DNA of 64,000 nt, taken from assembly GCA_030248225.1 (NCBI GenBank), contig JASANE010000138.1:1-64000 (forward strand), given 5' to 3'. The notes under the pieces were generated by a model. The model was given only the letters and a program-made list of their open reading frames with translations. It made no database searches and was not told the origin of the DNA. Made by a program: the position numbers and the translations under genes. Source of the stretch: Trileptium ribeirensis. Lineage: Eukaryota; Nematoda; Enoplea; Enoplida; Thoracostomopsidae. This document shows, piece after piece, positions 1-12,400 of this stretch; position 1 is the first letter of the stretch; each line of letters opens with the position of its first letter.

Positions 1-105
1 TCCGCCCTTGAAGTCACGATAGCCGGGGTCGTATGGGCATTGCGTCTGGGAAGTGCGCAGTGCAGCAGCGTCACGTCGATATTACACAGGTTTTAATCGG
101 TTTCC
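1..105 (+). repeat. Dispersed repeat copy A (about 100 bp)
   Basis: This segment carries the core GATAGCCGGGGTCGT and matches the reverse complement of about 16,105-16,205 over roughly 100 bp with scattered mismatches. It is a family of interspersed repeats of unknown class, possibly the end of a retroelement. The copy is cut by the window edge. Confidence 0.6.
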
Positions 106-569
106 TAGAATTAGGACGTCAAAAGTTTATTTGAAGGCTTGCACCGTGAGTTTAGGGCCTCAGTTTGCTCGTACAGTCGGTGAATCAAGAGTCGTGACTT
201 TACGTGATCGTACAATCGGTGTGATTTGTTACATTCGTGCGTGTTCTACATTTTAACGTTTGTTTGGATGTTTGCATATATACGTATGTGTATATCTATA
301 GTTGGTGTAATAAACTATATGGTAAAATCAAAACCCATAAGAACCTAAATCCCTTTCTTGAACTGTGATTCGATTTTGCCAAACTGTGCATTCCCCAAAA
401 TCCGCGAAATACTTCAGCTTAAGTTAGGACTCAGGTAGGCTACAATTTAAAGCCTGTTACATGTGATTACACTCATGACAACTATAGATGAAACCACGTT
501 CGCTCCGTTTCACCGTCGCTTGTGAGATACCAGGTTATGTATTTGTGTATTGCATAACTTACTCTGCTA
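106..569. other. Upstream of the TERT exon, no gene seen
   Basis: AT-rich sequence with no supportable ORF. It is probably intron, given the likely splice acceptor inside the TERT frame at 583-584. Earlier TERT exons (TEN domain) were not found here. Confidence 0.4.
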
Positions 570-2795
570 ATGAATTCTTCAGCTAATGATGGTCAAGATG
601 TTGCGGTAATTTCATCGGCGCTTTCATTACTTGTTCGTCGGATATTTTGCAATTCGCCCGAACAGTTGGAAACGATCTTGCCACATTGGCACACGCTAAA
701 ATCGGAGCTGATTACGATGATCAAAAATGTATGTCGGTATAAATTTACATTTTCCTATTTGAATTATTATTGTTGTCCTGAATTGGGAAACCGAAACCGG
801 GCTGGCGACACCGAACGTCAGCATACACTATGTTATCCAAGATATCCTGAGTGTGCCGCTGAGGAAGCGTTAGCAAATCATGCCGACACCGATTTTAATC
901 AGCGTGTTCACTCCCAGCATATGGAATTAGCTGCTAGTCAATACGTCGTCGAGGCCTCGGCTGCTAGTCATTCCGCTGACGTTCTTTCATGTCTACTTCA
1001 CTCCCACATCGATGCCAAGCGAGTGGCTTCGTTCGTCAAACTAATGCTGTCGCTTTGGATTCCGAAACGTATTTTCGGTTCGGACGACAATTATAAAACA
1101 CTGTTTACGGCGGTCGATACGATAATAGTACACAGTAATCGTTTCGATACGTTGCGCATCGACGTCCAAATCTTAGCCGGTTTTCGCGTGTCGCAGTGTC
1201 GCTGGATGCGAAATGCTAAATCGTGCGATCAAAATCGTGTCCTTTCATCGATGCGACGATACGTTTGGCTCTTGATTCGATCACTTGTTCGGGCCTATTT
1301 TGTTGTTACTACCGATTCAACCGAGCCACACCGGTTGCTTTTCTATCGGAAAAGCACGTGGCGTCGCATTGTAGACGCTGGATTTTGTGGTCTTCGCCGC
1401 AAATGGAACCTACTCTATATGTCAGCTGGTGATGTTCAGGCGACGTGTCGTCGATATCCGTATGCGATTATGTTTCAGCCGAAATGTGGTGCCCGTGCTT
1501 TGCGGCCAATTGTCGCAACCCATGTTCGGCATGCGATGGATTTAGCTCAATCGCACCATTTGCCACCATCCGTTTATCGCGTAAATGCCAGTTTAGCGAG
1601 CGTATTGGCCGTTCTTAGGGCTGCGATTAAGCGCAAACCGTCGTCGATCGGCTATTCAGTTGGTCAGCGCCGTGTGCAGCAAAGAATTTTAGAACGATGG
1701 TCGCGCTTTGTTGCTGCCAATCGGTTTGACGAATTGCCAACCTGCGGCTATGAGCCATGGACCGGAATTGGATCCAATGCGGAACGCCAACACAGAAATT
1801 TGAGTGCTTGCCACTGTGGTTCCGAAGACGTCGTCGATGAAGAAAAATTATTTTATTGGGTTAAAGCTGATATTAGCCAGTGTTTCGATTCGTTCGATCA
1901 AGCGTGGATTGTTCGTGTTGTTGAAAATTTGCTTCGAGACGCTGGCCCAACGACATATTGCGTAATGAAGTATCGGGCTATTGTTGGTCACAGAACAAGC
2001 TATCGTGGTATCGGTTCAGGGTCGTTTGCCATAACCGGTGTTGGACGTACGGATATGTCGGCGAATTGTTGTAACCTATCCTTAAAGAAGAAAAACAACA
2101 ATTATCGGTGTATAGTGCAACATTATGCGATCCCGTTTGATTCCTGTAGCCCACTGCTGCGAGCGACCACCCACCAGTCCAATCTCGCTCCGTTTTTTGA
2201 CGATAACGATCTACGTCCGAGTGTGGATATTGTCATTCCCGGTCCTGGTGAAAATAATAATAATAATAATTCTCAGTGTACGTTTTTAGGTGTCGACGAT
2301 GTTGTTCGTGCTGTTCGTGAGTTAGTCTTTCAACACATTATAAAAGGACCGAATCGACGCTACTACAGACAGCGATCTGGTATACCGCAAGGATTTAAAA
2401 TATCTTCGCTACTCTCCGATTTGTATATCGGACACTTTGAGAGCCAAATGATGCCATCGTTAGCTGATTCGGAATTCCTGGTTCGCTATGCTGATGATTG
2501 GCTCTTTGTCGCTCGTGGTCAGCAGGGTCGGACGCGAGCTGCTGCTTTTGTCCGCTCATTACTAGCGGGTATTTCGGATGGCAGTGCCCTAAATGTGCCT
2601 GGAAGCAAGATTACTGTCAATTTTGATGTTTGCCGTCATGTGGACTGTGCTAAAAGTGTAAATGTAGCAGAAAATAACACTATTGCCTGGTGCGGTCTTG
2701 CGTTCGATACAAGGACTCTTGAAGCAAGATATCTCCCGCCGGCAATATTGTTAAATCCAGCTGTTGAAGCAGGTAAAATGATAGCTAATGTTTAA
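570..2795 (+). CDS. TERT: Telomerase reverse transcriptase, large central exon (RNA-binding and RT domains)
   Basis: Catalytic subunit of telomerase, which adds telomeric repeats by reverse transcribing its RNA template. The 741-codon frame holds the TERT RNA-binding region (QFP-like block about residues 155-235), then the T motif with FYRKSTW at 258-264, which is diagnostic of TERT. RT motifs follow: motif 1/2 about 298-315 (FQPK, LRPIV), motif A at 428-436 with catalytic Asp434, motif B GIPQG at 604-608, motif C YADDW at 640-644 (Asp642, Asp643), and motif E WCG at 707-709. Motif C is YADD, not the LVDD-like form of vertebrates. A six-Asn run lies in the finger insertion. The N-terminal TEN domain and the C-terminal thumb are absent, so this is one exon of several. 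A possible acceptor AG is at 583-584. A possible donor CAG|gtaaaa follows 2772, so the last codons may be intronic. An in-frame stop lies 15 nt before ATG570. Confidence 0.93.
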   Translation: MNSSANDGQDVAVISSALSLLVRRIFCNSPEQLETILPHWHTLKSELITMIKNVCRYKFTFSYLNYYCCPELGNRNRAGDTERQHTLCYPRYPECAAEEALANHADTDFNQRVHSQHMELAASQYVVEASAASHSADVLSCLLHSHIDAKRVASFVKLMLSLWIPKRIFGSDDNYKTLFTAVDTIIVHSNRFDTLRIDVQILAGFRVSQCRWMRNAKSCDQNRVLSSMRRYVWLLIRSLVRAYFVVTTDSTEPHRLLFYRKSTWRRIVDAGFCGLRRKWNLLYMSAGDVQATCRRYPYAIMFQPKCGARALRPIVATHVRHAMDLAQSHHLPPSVYRVNASLASVLAVLRAAIKRKPSSIGYSVGQRRVQQRILERWSRFVAANRFDELPTCGYEPWTGIGSNAERQHRNLSACHCGSEDVVDEEKLFYWVKADISQCFDSFDQAWIVRVVENLLRDAGPTTYCVMKYRAIVGHRTSYRGIGSGSFAITGVGRTDMSANCCNLSLKKKNNNYRCIVQHYAIPFDSCSPLLRATTHQSNLAPFFDDNDLRPSVDIVIPGPGENNNNNNSQCTFLGVDDVVRAVRELVFQHIIKGPNRRYYRQRSGIPQGFKISSLLSDLYIGHFESQMMPSLADSEFLVRYADDWLFVARGQQGRTRAAAFVRSLLAGISDGSALNVPGSKITVNFDVCRHVDCAKSVNVAENNTIAWCGLAFDTRTLEARYLPPAILLNPAVEAGKMIANV

Positions 2796-4680
2796 GCAGT
2801 AAGCCGAAATTTTGCATTTTTTTGCCAATGAGGAAATGAATTTCCTATATTTATCATGTATAATTTTACAGGAATTTGGAATCAACTTTCTTGAGTTTCA
2901 TAAATTGTTCAGAAATATGGCGGGCGATGGATAGAACATGGCTGTTCTGCGCTCAATGAATACATTTTTTCGCGTAGCGGAGGGCCGTGCCGGTGAGCAT
3001 TGTCAGGTTTAGATTGCACTGTGCCTTCTTCAAAGACCTAGAAAGACAATAATGCATCACATTCTCGTTAAGGGCGTGACAATCATTTTCAATGCACTTG
3101 ACGGGTTTGTTCGGTTATATCACCAGCCCGAAGATCGTCAGTTTTGAAGATGCAGTGGTAATTTTGATATCATTCGACTCAGGTCATCAATACGATACAA
3201 CATGACATTTTATATAGCGCCTTTTTCAGGAAAAATGACGTTACAAAAGCGATTGTAGCAAACATAGTGTCTACTAGCAGGTAGCACCTGTAGCGCCAAA
3301 TAGCTGGTATCAAGCCGGTTTACAAAATTAAAAGTACTAAACGCCTACTTCGGCAAATTCCCAACTGATTTTTATTATAATTATTGAGAAAGGGGAGACA
3401 AAAAGAACAACCAAAATCAGAAACAGAATGCTGAGTCTAGCTATGGACGTAATAAATTGCCATTATACTAGTTGCCACAAGATTATAATGGAGAAACGAA
3501 CAGACATTAGTTTGGAGTTTTGGCGTCAAAGACTTCAACTTGGACATAGTCGAAAGCAATAAGACACAACAAGGCAAATATGCAGCAAAAACATAATGAG
3601 TTATGCTAGTTTTCTGTAAGGCTGTGAATTTGCTTATTTTTCCGATTTAGTTCAATAAAAGCCCCAGCGGTCGTTGGGAATAATGATTGTGACATTTTAC
3701 GAGGTTACAACTGCAAATTTTGAAAAATATTTCTTATCGTGAAAATGTTTCATTTTATTTGGCATTAGACATTTTTACCACATTGACGAGCTGAGTCGAA
3801 TAGTAGAAAAGTCTTAGCAGTGTCATATCTTCAAAATTGCAAATGGAGTTTTGCGGAGAGACCCAGTTTGACAGCTATAGTCCTTTGTTTGGTCCTGTAT
3901 ATTCAAAAACCTAAATTCAGGAAACCTTTTTTCACTATACCTGTGGGCCTCAAGGACTTATACTATTGGGATGTATGGTAAGCAAATAGCATTGTTCTCT
4001 TATTAAGTAATCTCGAAAACTTATAGATTCATCCAGGGCTTCTATATATGTCCTATACAGTACTCGCCAGAAATGACTGTTGTTCGTTCGATAAGTGTTC
4101 GATGTTCGTTCGAGCCTTGCTCGAAATTTTTCAGCTTCTGTTCTACATTTGTTCGAATGAGTCATAAAACATGTTCGAAAGTTGTTCGAGACATACGTAG
4201 ATTTCATGTAAATGGAAACAGTGTGATAAAATCATTTCGCAGTTATTTTATGTAGTACTAAAATAGAATGATCAGCATAGTGGAATAAGCGAGGATTATT
4301 GTTATGTGGTGAACAATATCAGTATATTTATAAAGTGTACACTACATAGTTTAGTATAACTGTTTATAAAGTTATAGTATAACTGTTTTGTAACGATAAA
4401 ATACAACTTGTTATACTATATGTTATATACTATGTTATACGATTTTATGATTACCAACTTTTCGGTTACCCTTAATACATAATGCAGCTGAGCATTGCAT
4501 GACATCATCATATCGTGTCGTCACAGTTATGTTCGCACTGATCAACATTTCAGGACATAAGTATATTAACTTTATATAGTGTAACCATAGCTTGGCTGCT
4601 AGCCAGCGATAGCGATATTGTTCACGTTACCCGCTATTCTTATTACGTTGTTTTTATTATTATAATTTTGACGTGACATT
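2796..4680. other. Intergenic or intronic, no gene recognised
   Basis: If TERT continues, this is its next intron. I looked in the first kilobase for the TERT thumb domain and did not find it. The segment about 3,125-3,245 resembles about 5,355-5,475 (shared phrases on CAGCCCGAA and TTTTGAAGATAC), so both are copies of one dispersed repeat. A cluster of TTCG-rich short repeats lies at 4,075-4,195. Short ORFs here are not convincing. Confidence 0.4.
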
Positions 4681-4689
4681 AACGTTTAA

Positions 4690-5135
4690 TATTGTTATAA
4701 TGAACGCTGTTATAAGTTCCTGTAGGTGACCGAAGAAGTTGATACATGCCGGCAGAGGGTAACCCTCCCCGAGACCGAAAAGCCAAGGAGGCTACCCTCT
4801 TGGGATCGGGTTCACAGCCCTCCCGCGAAGGACAGTGAACTCGCAATCGAAAATATGGCACCGGCGACCCAAAAACATCCTCGGCACCGACCCCCCTTAG
4901 AGAAGTTTTGCCGGCTTGGGTGGGAGGGAGGGGTTTACGCCGCTGGGATGGCTGCCACCACCACCCTGTGGGGTCTACCCCCAGGCATGAAAGTAAATCG
5001 GCATGTATGGCTTAGCCCTTCTCTTCTGCTGCACATGCCTATGATTACTGCAAGACACTGCTATAATCATTTTAAATATACGCTCGTTTCACCCTCTACT
5101 CAGAATTCATCAAGTAACGGCTCCGTAACTTAGTT
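4690..5135. other. GC-rich island with long but unsupported ORFs
   Basis: The sequence between about 4,730 and 5,000 is clearly more GC-rich than its surroundings and is open in more than one frame on both strands. No reading frame shows a domain I recognise. It may be the decayed 5' region of a retroelement. I do not call a gene. Confidence 0.3.
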
Positions 5136-5354
5136 TCAGTTAACCGATTGAAATTTGACCGTATCTTCAAAACTAGGGCTATTTAGGGTGTCAGCCATGG
5201 TAATATGGACTATTAGATTGACATCACCTAATCATAAAAAGTAGCAATAATATAGTTTGTTTCATATCAAGTAAAAAATCTAAATGACGATATTAAGTTG
5301 AGATAAAAACGCAGTTACAGATAAAGAAGTTTCGGGCCTTTTATTTTAGCCCCC

Positions 5355-5475
5355 CCCCAGCCCGAATTTCGTCAATTTTGAAGATACGAGCTGATTTTGG
5401 TATCAATCGATTCAGCTTGATGAGGCGATTCAGAAAATACTCATTTTATCCACATCCCTGAAAAAAATTTTTTAA
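5355..5475. repeat. Dispersed repeat, related to about 3,125-3,245
   Basis: Both segments share CAGCCCGAA, then TTTTGAAGATAC/G, then a block around ATCRATTCRRCT and a run rich in A ending near AAAAATGACG/AAAAAAATTT. Similarity is visible by eye but diverged. Class unknown. Confidence 0.4.
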
Positions 5476-5682
5476 TTTTTGAGGTCCCAATGGTCCCCCC
5501 TTGGGAACCCAAAAATTTTTTTCTTCGGAATATGGTCATGTTGGTTACCGTTCGACTCCATTTGATGAGAGAAATCTACGGGTGTGTATTTTATTGAAAT
5601 GTACAAAGTTATGGGGGGCCCAATTAACCCTTAGGGGCTGCGTTATAACGTTAGAAAAAGGAACAGTTTAGAGCGTGGTGTG

Positions 5683-7160
5683 TTAATATTTCATTAAAAT
5701 ACAAAACTTACCAATGTTTTACGATCAATATCAACTAGAATAATGCTTATATTTCATTAAAATACGAAACTTACCAATGTTTTTACGATCAATACCAACC
5801 AGAATAATGCTTAATATTTCATTAAAATACAAAACTTACCAATGTTTTACGATCAATATCAACTAGAATAATGCTTAATATTTCATTAAAAAACAAAACT
5901 TACCAATGTATTTACGATCAATACCAACCAGAATAATGCTTAATATTTCATTAAAATACAAAACTTACCAATGTTTTTACGATCAATATCAACCAGAATA
6001 ATGCTTAATATTTCATTAAAATACAAAACTTACCAATGTTTTACGATCAATATCAACTAGAATAATGCTTAATATTTCATTAAAATACAAAACTTACCAA
6101 TGTTTTACGATCAATATCAACTAAGAATAATGCTTAATATTTCATTAAATATAAAACTTACCAATGTTTTTATGATCAATATCAACCAGAATAATGCTTA
6201 ATATTTCATTAAAATACAAAACTTACCAATGTTTTACGATCAATATCAACTAGAATAATGCTTAATATTTCATTAAAATACAAAACTTACCAATGTTTTA
6301 CGATCAATATCAACTAGAATAATGCTTAATATTTCATTAAAATACAAAACTTACCAATGTTTTTACGATCAATATCAACCAGAATAATGCTTAATATTTC
6401 ATTAAAATACAAAACTTACCAATGTTTTTACTATCAATATCAACCAGAATAGAACTATTTCATTAAAATACAAAACTTACAAATGTTTTAACTTATCAAT
6501 ATCAACCAGAATAATGCTTAATATTTATTAAAAATAAAACTTACCAATGTTTTACTATCACTACCAACCAGAATAATGCTTAATATTTCATTAAAATACA
6601 AAACTTACCAATGTTTTACGATCAATATCAACTAGAATAATGCTTAATATTTCATTAAAATACAAAACTTACCAATGTTTTTACGATCAATATCAACCAG
6701 AATAATGCTTAATATTTCATTAAAATACAAAACTTACCAATGTTTTACGATCAATATCAACTAGAATATGGCTTAATATTTCATTAAAATACAAAACTTA
6801 CCAATGTTTTTACGATCAATATCAACCAGAATAATGCTTAATATTTCATTAAAATACAAAACTTACCAATGTTTTTACGATCAATATCAACCAGAATAAT
6901 GCTTAATATTTCATTAAAATACAAAACTTACCAATGTTTTTACGATCAATATCAACCAGAATAATGCTTAATATTTCATTAAAATACAAAACTTACCAAT
7001 GTTTTACGATCAATATCAACTAGAATAATGCTTAATATTTCATTAAAATATTGCACATTAAATATTGCACATATTTCATTTTATATATTAAAAATTGGTA
7101 AAATCACTTACCAATGTTTTTACGATCAATATCAACCAGTATAATGCTTAATATTTCATT
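5683..7160. repeat. Satellite array, 64-65 bp unit, about 22 copies
   Basis: The phrase CTTACCAATGTTTT recurs every 63-67 bp from about 5,707 to about 7,110, giving 22 copies. Two monomer types are mixed: type A has GTTTTACGATC followed by CAACTAG, type B has one extra T (GTTTTTACGATC) followed by CAACCAG. Most copies are near identical; units around 6,430-6,560 and the last copy after 7,050 are degraded and interrupted. No ORF runs through it. Confidence 0.95.
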
Positions 7161-7660
7161 AAAATATTGCACATTAAATATTATAGTGTTTTATATAGAT
7201 TAAAATTAAATATTTTAATATATTTAGTAATAATAGTAAAACATATTTTAATATATCGCAAATACACTAAATATATTAAAATGTTTTTGATATATTTGAT
7301 ATAAAATTTATTAAAGTATATTAAAATATAGATTAAATATCTTCAACTATAAACAAGCAAATACTTATTTAACATTTTTATTAAATATTTTAATAAATAT
7401 AATCACTGCATTTTATTATCGTATACATAATACATATTTTAATATTGAATATCCTATATATACAATATTACATTGTATTACAACAATATATTAAATTATA
7501 ATATATATTAATTTTAAGTTTATTGGCACAATATATTATTATATATTATTTATTAGTAGCTATATAAAAGTTATACTGAATAATATTAACATATATATTA
7601 CAATTATATATTAACTTAATATATAATTGTAATATGTTTTACACATAATGTCTGCCGCGT
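7161..7660. other. Extremely AT-rich spacer after the 65-bp array
   Basis: Almost pure A/T with many TATATTAAAATA-like stretches and weak internal repetition. It grades out of the last damaged satellite unit. No gene. Such DNA can be a nuclear-matrix or replication-prone segment, but nothing here proves a role. Confidence 0.5.
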
Positions 7661-9018
7661 TATCTCAGTTATCTTGCATTTGTAAGATTCACAAATGTCG
7701 CTGATGGGTAATATTATAGATGATTGTTTTATTTATTATTGAAACTAGAGCTATAGCAGTAAACGCCGGAAAAGACGTACATACAAGAAAGGACATAATT
7801 GAACGAAATTGCGTTAAACGTATTTTTAGAAACGCTACTTCGCATACTGACACAATTGCCTAGGCGCATATTGCTTAGCGAGCTGCCTTCCGAGTTTTCC
7901 ATGCGTCGTGCGTTTGCACAGCATTATTATGCGGCCCCTTCCTTAAAGGCTCGATCAATACCTGGTAAATAGTATAGTACGACGACTTGTTAGCAAAAAA
8001 CTATTAGATATTTCCTAAAAAGAGTAAAGGCCAAATGTATAACCGCAACCATCGAAACCTGATCACCTGCTTATATCCATTACCTAAATTCTATTTGCTG
8101 AGAAAAATTCAAGGACTGTAAAAAGTGTCCCAGTTTTCAAATCTACAGAAATATGGTTTAAAAGTGTGTGCCCAGATTTTGGTCGCATGTTTTCAAATAT
8201 TATTTGTAACATTTCTCCGTTATAAATTTACATTTAATTTTGATCAAGTTTTGATGAATATTTGAACTAAAATCTCGATCTCAAATTATGAGCAAAATGT
8301 TTGATGTATGCATGCACTTTTGAAGATGCATTCTACACAAAACATAATATTAAAGTAACATAACATAACAGATGCTATGATATAATATTATTATATATTT
8401 ATCGATTGTGCTATATTATTCTCAATCGGTGCTTGTACTTTACGTATTTATCTGTTTAAGACCATTTCGCTTTGGATTGATGATGAGCACATCGCCCCAA
8501 ATAGTTCCACTAATCGCACATCCTCATTTTATTGATTTGTTATTCAATTTCGTGCTCGATCGAGGTTTTGATGTCGCACCTGTATGATTTCATAATTTGT
8601 TCACCATCAGCATGCAACATCGAAACTCTTTTAAATGGTTTGCCAATCATAACTTCAACGAAGGAATTTGTACCGAAAGTCGTCGTAGAAATTCGATATT
8701 TGCAGGGTCAAGGCATACACCTATAAAATGAAAAAAACGTTGCAGTCATGCAGTATTAACGTGCTTAAGAGATGATGACGGTAGAATTGTTTTAGATCAA
8801 ATATTCTAATTATTAAATTTGAAGTAAAAAATAAATAAAAATACCTTTTGGGCCAACTCCAGCGTTATATCAACAACACCATTGCACATGCGCTAAAATT
8901 AAACTTCAAATATTTCATCGCCAGAATGGCTTCATTAGCTTCAATCAAAGATCCTGAAGATCAATAACACAAGCTCACCGATGGAGTTTTTGTGCAGTTA
9001 TTTCGTCATCGGACAGTC
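7661..9018. other. Intergenic, little visible
   Basis: Apart from the doubtful exon pair at 8,530-8,905, I see no repeat or gene. Composition is ordinary for the window. Confidence 0.4.
8530..8905 (-). pseudogene. Possible decayed exon pair, unknown protein
   Basis: On the minus strand, a short exon ending in AAAAG|gtattt (about 8,848) and an exon starting after TTTTATAG (about 8,722) would join in frame to read through GVVDITLELAQK into VYALTLQISNFYDDF, then stop. A second frame of the same downstream exon is open for about 50 codons and looks protein-like (SFVEVMIGKPFKRVSM). Two good frames with one stop between them suggest a frameshifted pseudogene. I do not recognise the family and this may be chance. 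Confidence 0.22.
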
Positions 9019-9021
9019 TTA

Positions 9022-9456
9022 TGCGGCGTTCACGTTAAAATGTCCCCAACTTTTGGAACCTAAGTACACCACACAGTGTCAAGCACACTGTTGACAGCTG
9101 AGTGTCTTAGACACCCCATGTTTTTATAATTTTTTTCATAGACGGTCTGCTGCATTGTCTCATCAACATATAGTCTAGACATGTATATCAAGATTTTTTT
9201 TAAAAATACGCAACGCAGTTGACTAATACACCGCACTACATACACACGGTGTCAGTTACAGTTAATTCGCGCCAAATTGGTAGCTAAGGGTGTGTACGAC
9301 ACTGTAAACAAAAAATGTAGTAGCTAGGGGTATGTCGTATATCGTCGGCAATTTATTTACGGTATGTGTGTGACCCTGACTGTCTATACGGTAGAGTTAC
9401 TACTACAGGGGGCCAAAGGTTCCAAATAGTGGGGACATTATAACGTGAACGCCTCA
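9022..9456 (+). mobile_element. Tourist-like MITE (PIF/Harbinger type), copy 1
   Basis: A 435-bp non-coding element bounded by inverted ends TGCGGCGTTCACGTTA / TAACGTGAACGCCTCA and flanked by the 3-bp duplication TTA (9,019-9,021 and 9,457-9,459). A 3-bp TWA duplication is the signature of PIF/Harbinger elements and Tourist MITEs. Subterminal sequence also pairs (the block GGAACC near both ends). The same family occurs inverted at 47,653-48,158. There is no transposase ORF, so it would depend on an autonomous relative elsewhere. Confidence 0.88.
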
Positions 9457-9459
9457 TTA

Positions 9460-12400
9460 TGTTTATATTTTGTAACACTTAGTACTTCAAAAATTCACAC
9501 TAAACTTTTGATATCGTAACGACGAAAATTGTCCGTCGTGCCATGTATTCTAAGTAATCACATTTGTCCGAAACTTCTATTGTTCATGCGATATGCTAAA
9601 ATATTGTCAAAATATCTGCTACGGTATTTCGATGTCCTACACACGATAACCGCGTACAATTGCGGCAGGACAAGCTATATTCCAAATTGACAGCAACATA
9701 TGAAAGAACGTTCAAACCGCAAACAAATGAAATTGGATGCTAGAAAGCATGTCCATGCAGAGGCTTAACGTTTTAAATAAAGATATACATTTTCTTAAAA
9801 GAAGGGTGTCACTGTAGTAATCGGCGAAAAAATACTTCTGATGACATGTATTTTTCACCAATTTTTTTATTTGACTAAATTTCGAGAAAACAAATTCAAG
9901 AGTCAATAGGTTGAAATTTTACTGTAGTACCATCACAAAAATACGTTTAGTGCTGAAGTTTCAGAAACTTCGACATTCACGAATGAGATAAATGGCAATT
10001 TGATAAGTGGAGAGGCTTCCGGCTGCACCTATGCTTGCCAGCTGTCTATTCACTAACTCGCCAGCGTTCCTCTATTTGTGACACTTGTTAGAAATTGAAT
10101 AACGTATAATCCTTTATACATAAAATTTCCGTTGTCTGAGCTTAACTTTTTTGATTATTACGTATAATATAAAATTAACAATATCGACCTTTTGAGCGGA
10201 CTGTGTTTATTAATTTTCAAGAATTTCAACCTAAGCATCAGACAAAGAGTGAAATAACTATGTTAGGAATATCGTACTTCACAATATATCCAATACCAAA
10301 AGTCCTTGAGATTTTTAAAGTAGTTTATACAGTAAGGTTTTATAACCAAAAATGAACTATAGCCTTGGATCAATTTTCTTCGTTCCGTAGTGGTAGAAAA
10401 GAAATGCTTTCGCCGAAACTTATAATTTAGACTGTAAACTTGATTAATTTAACGTTTCAGATAACGAAAAAATTCACAAAATCCGGTGAGATAAATCCTA
10501 GACATTTGTTATGATACAATTTCGCGTGGTATACAAACTCCAGCGATCTGATTTGTAAAACACTTTCATGATCACAGTTGATACGTCCAAAATATCATTA
10601 AGCTATTAATACAGACGCTGATATGAACTGAAAGCAACGTCACAGTCTAATGGCTTTGACAAAATTAATCTATATGACGGTAGGCAAACTTAAAAATAGT
10701 GTGTGTCTATTATTACCTCGATTGCGATCAATCAATAGAACATTATGTGGTGTTCGTTGCAGAAATTTTCGACTGTAAGCCCGTGTATTTTGACATATAT
10801 ATTGTGATTAGCCCAAGGCAGTGGCGTTCTTACATTGGTTTTGTCACAGTGATGTTTTGAACAATCCGTACTTCGGCGGCGAATGTATTTGCCGCGCTGC
10901 ACTCGTTGATAGCTGAAGTCTTCGGTATAATTATCATATAATATCATATAATATCATATATATAATAAAATATCATATTAACTTGAATATAATATCATTG
11001 TGCTACATAAATAAATACATACGCATAAACCGTATAAGAATGCGATAAATCAATGAAGTACTATAATTATAAGCAACAAGAGCAATTACGTAGTAACGCT
11101 AGTGATCGATGTTAAAGCAACAATGAAATCTTTTGATTATTTGTTAACAGCAACAAAATATTACAAATTAGGTAGGTTCAGTCAACAATTAACAGCCTAC
11201 CGAAGCTGGTCCAAGCAAAAATTTGTAATTTGAAAGTATTAAAACAGGATCCAAAAGCCGTCTTTTGGCTTGATGACCATTGAATCAGAATATTACTTAA
11301 TTATACAGTGTCTACATTAAGCATGCTGTAAATATTTGTGAAGCAGCAGCAGAAGTTAATTTGTGAGCTGGCATCTTTTAATGACGGCAAACGACATTAC
11401 GATGAAGTATAAGGCTTAACAATTTTTCCTTCAATTTAAAAGGCTATGTTTTGCATCGTCACCGACTCTTCAATGTATAGTAATTTCCCTGCATTCTAAG
11501 TCTCCTGAGGTTTTCAATTATTGGTCATTTCACTATAGCGTGTTCCAAAACGATGATCGCTTTTATTAAACCGCCTTCCAAACGTTGCAGATTGTCCAAG
11601 AGTCAAAAATCGTCTATCAAACACTATTTAGTTCAAAGTCAGAATCTAAAAGCTGTGGTGATATATATAAATAGATTTAGCATGATTAAATTGTAAAAAC
11701 ATCCAGAATGCGTAAGATTCATTGTCGGCAACGCACATAGCATTGATATGCTCATTGAATAATAAATTGAATTTATTGCATAAAACAAACTTATAATGCA
11801 AAGTAAAATCACAATAATGATGAAGAGCTTAAATATATCTGCCGCAATGATTTGACTGCTTGTTGGTTCCGAATTATAAAGAACTTAAATATATATATAT
11901 TACTTCTGTATTTACAATAGGCTGCAATGATGTGCGAATTATTTTTTCATTAATCAGTTTACGCTGAATTTCAGCTTTGTGGCAGACAACTATTCAATTG
12001 GTACTATTGGCGACAATCTCCTAGCGACTGACGCGGATTATTTGTCAACGGCAGGGACAAAACTAGCAGCGATCCGTGATGTATAATGGCAATTAATGAT
12101 TGCTGATTTTATAAATTCTATGTAAGTAGGATGATAGTTTAGTTAGGAATATATACGTGTTTTGCGTAGAGTCAAACAGGGGCAGCCATAAACATGGTAG
12201 CTGGATGAAATGTGGGCTGACTTTACTCAAAGATTCCTTCGTATATAGCCGTACAATCATCCATTACTTATAATATGACACCTAACCATAAACGCAGTGA
12301 AAACTTGACACAAATACTCTCACTGACCGAAAATTAAGAGATAATTTTGGGTCAAAATATGGGTTTCAGCCTATTTTTTCCAGGTGTTATAAAGACTATG

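Noticed and set aside
4726..5133. 135-codon ORF as a gene
   Set aside because: It lies in a GC-rich island open in several frames and shows no domain.
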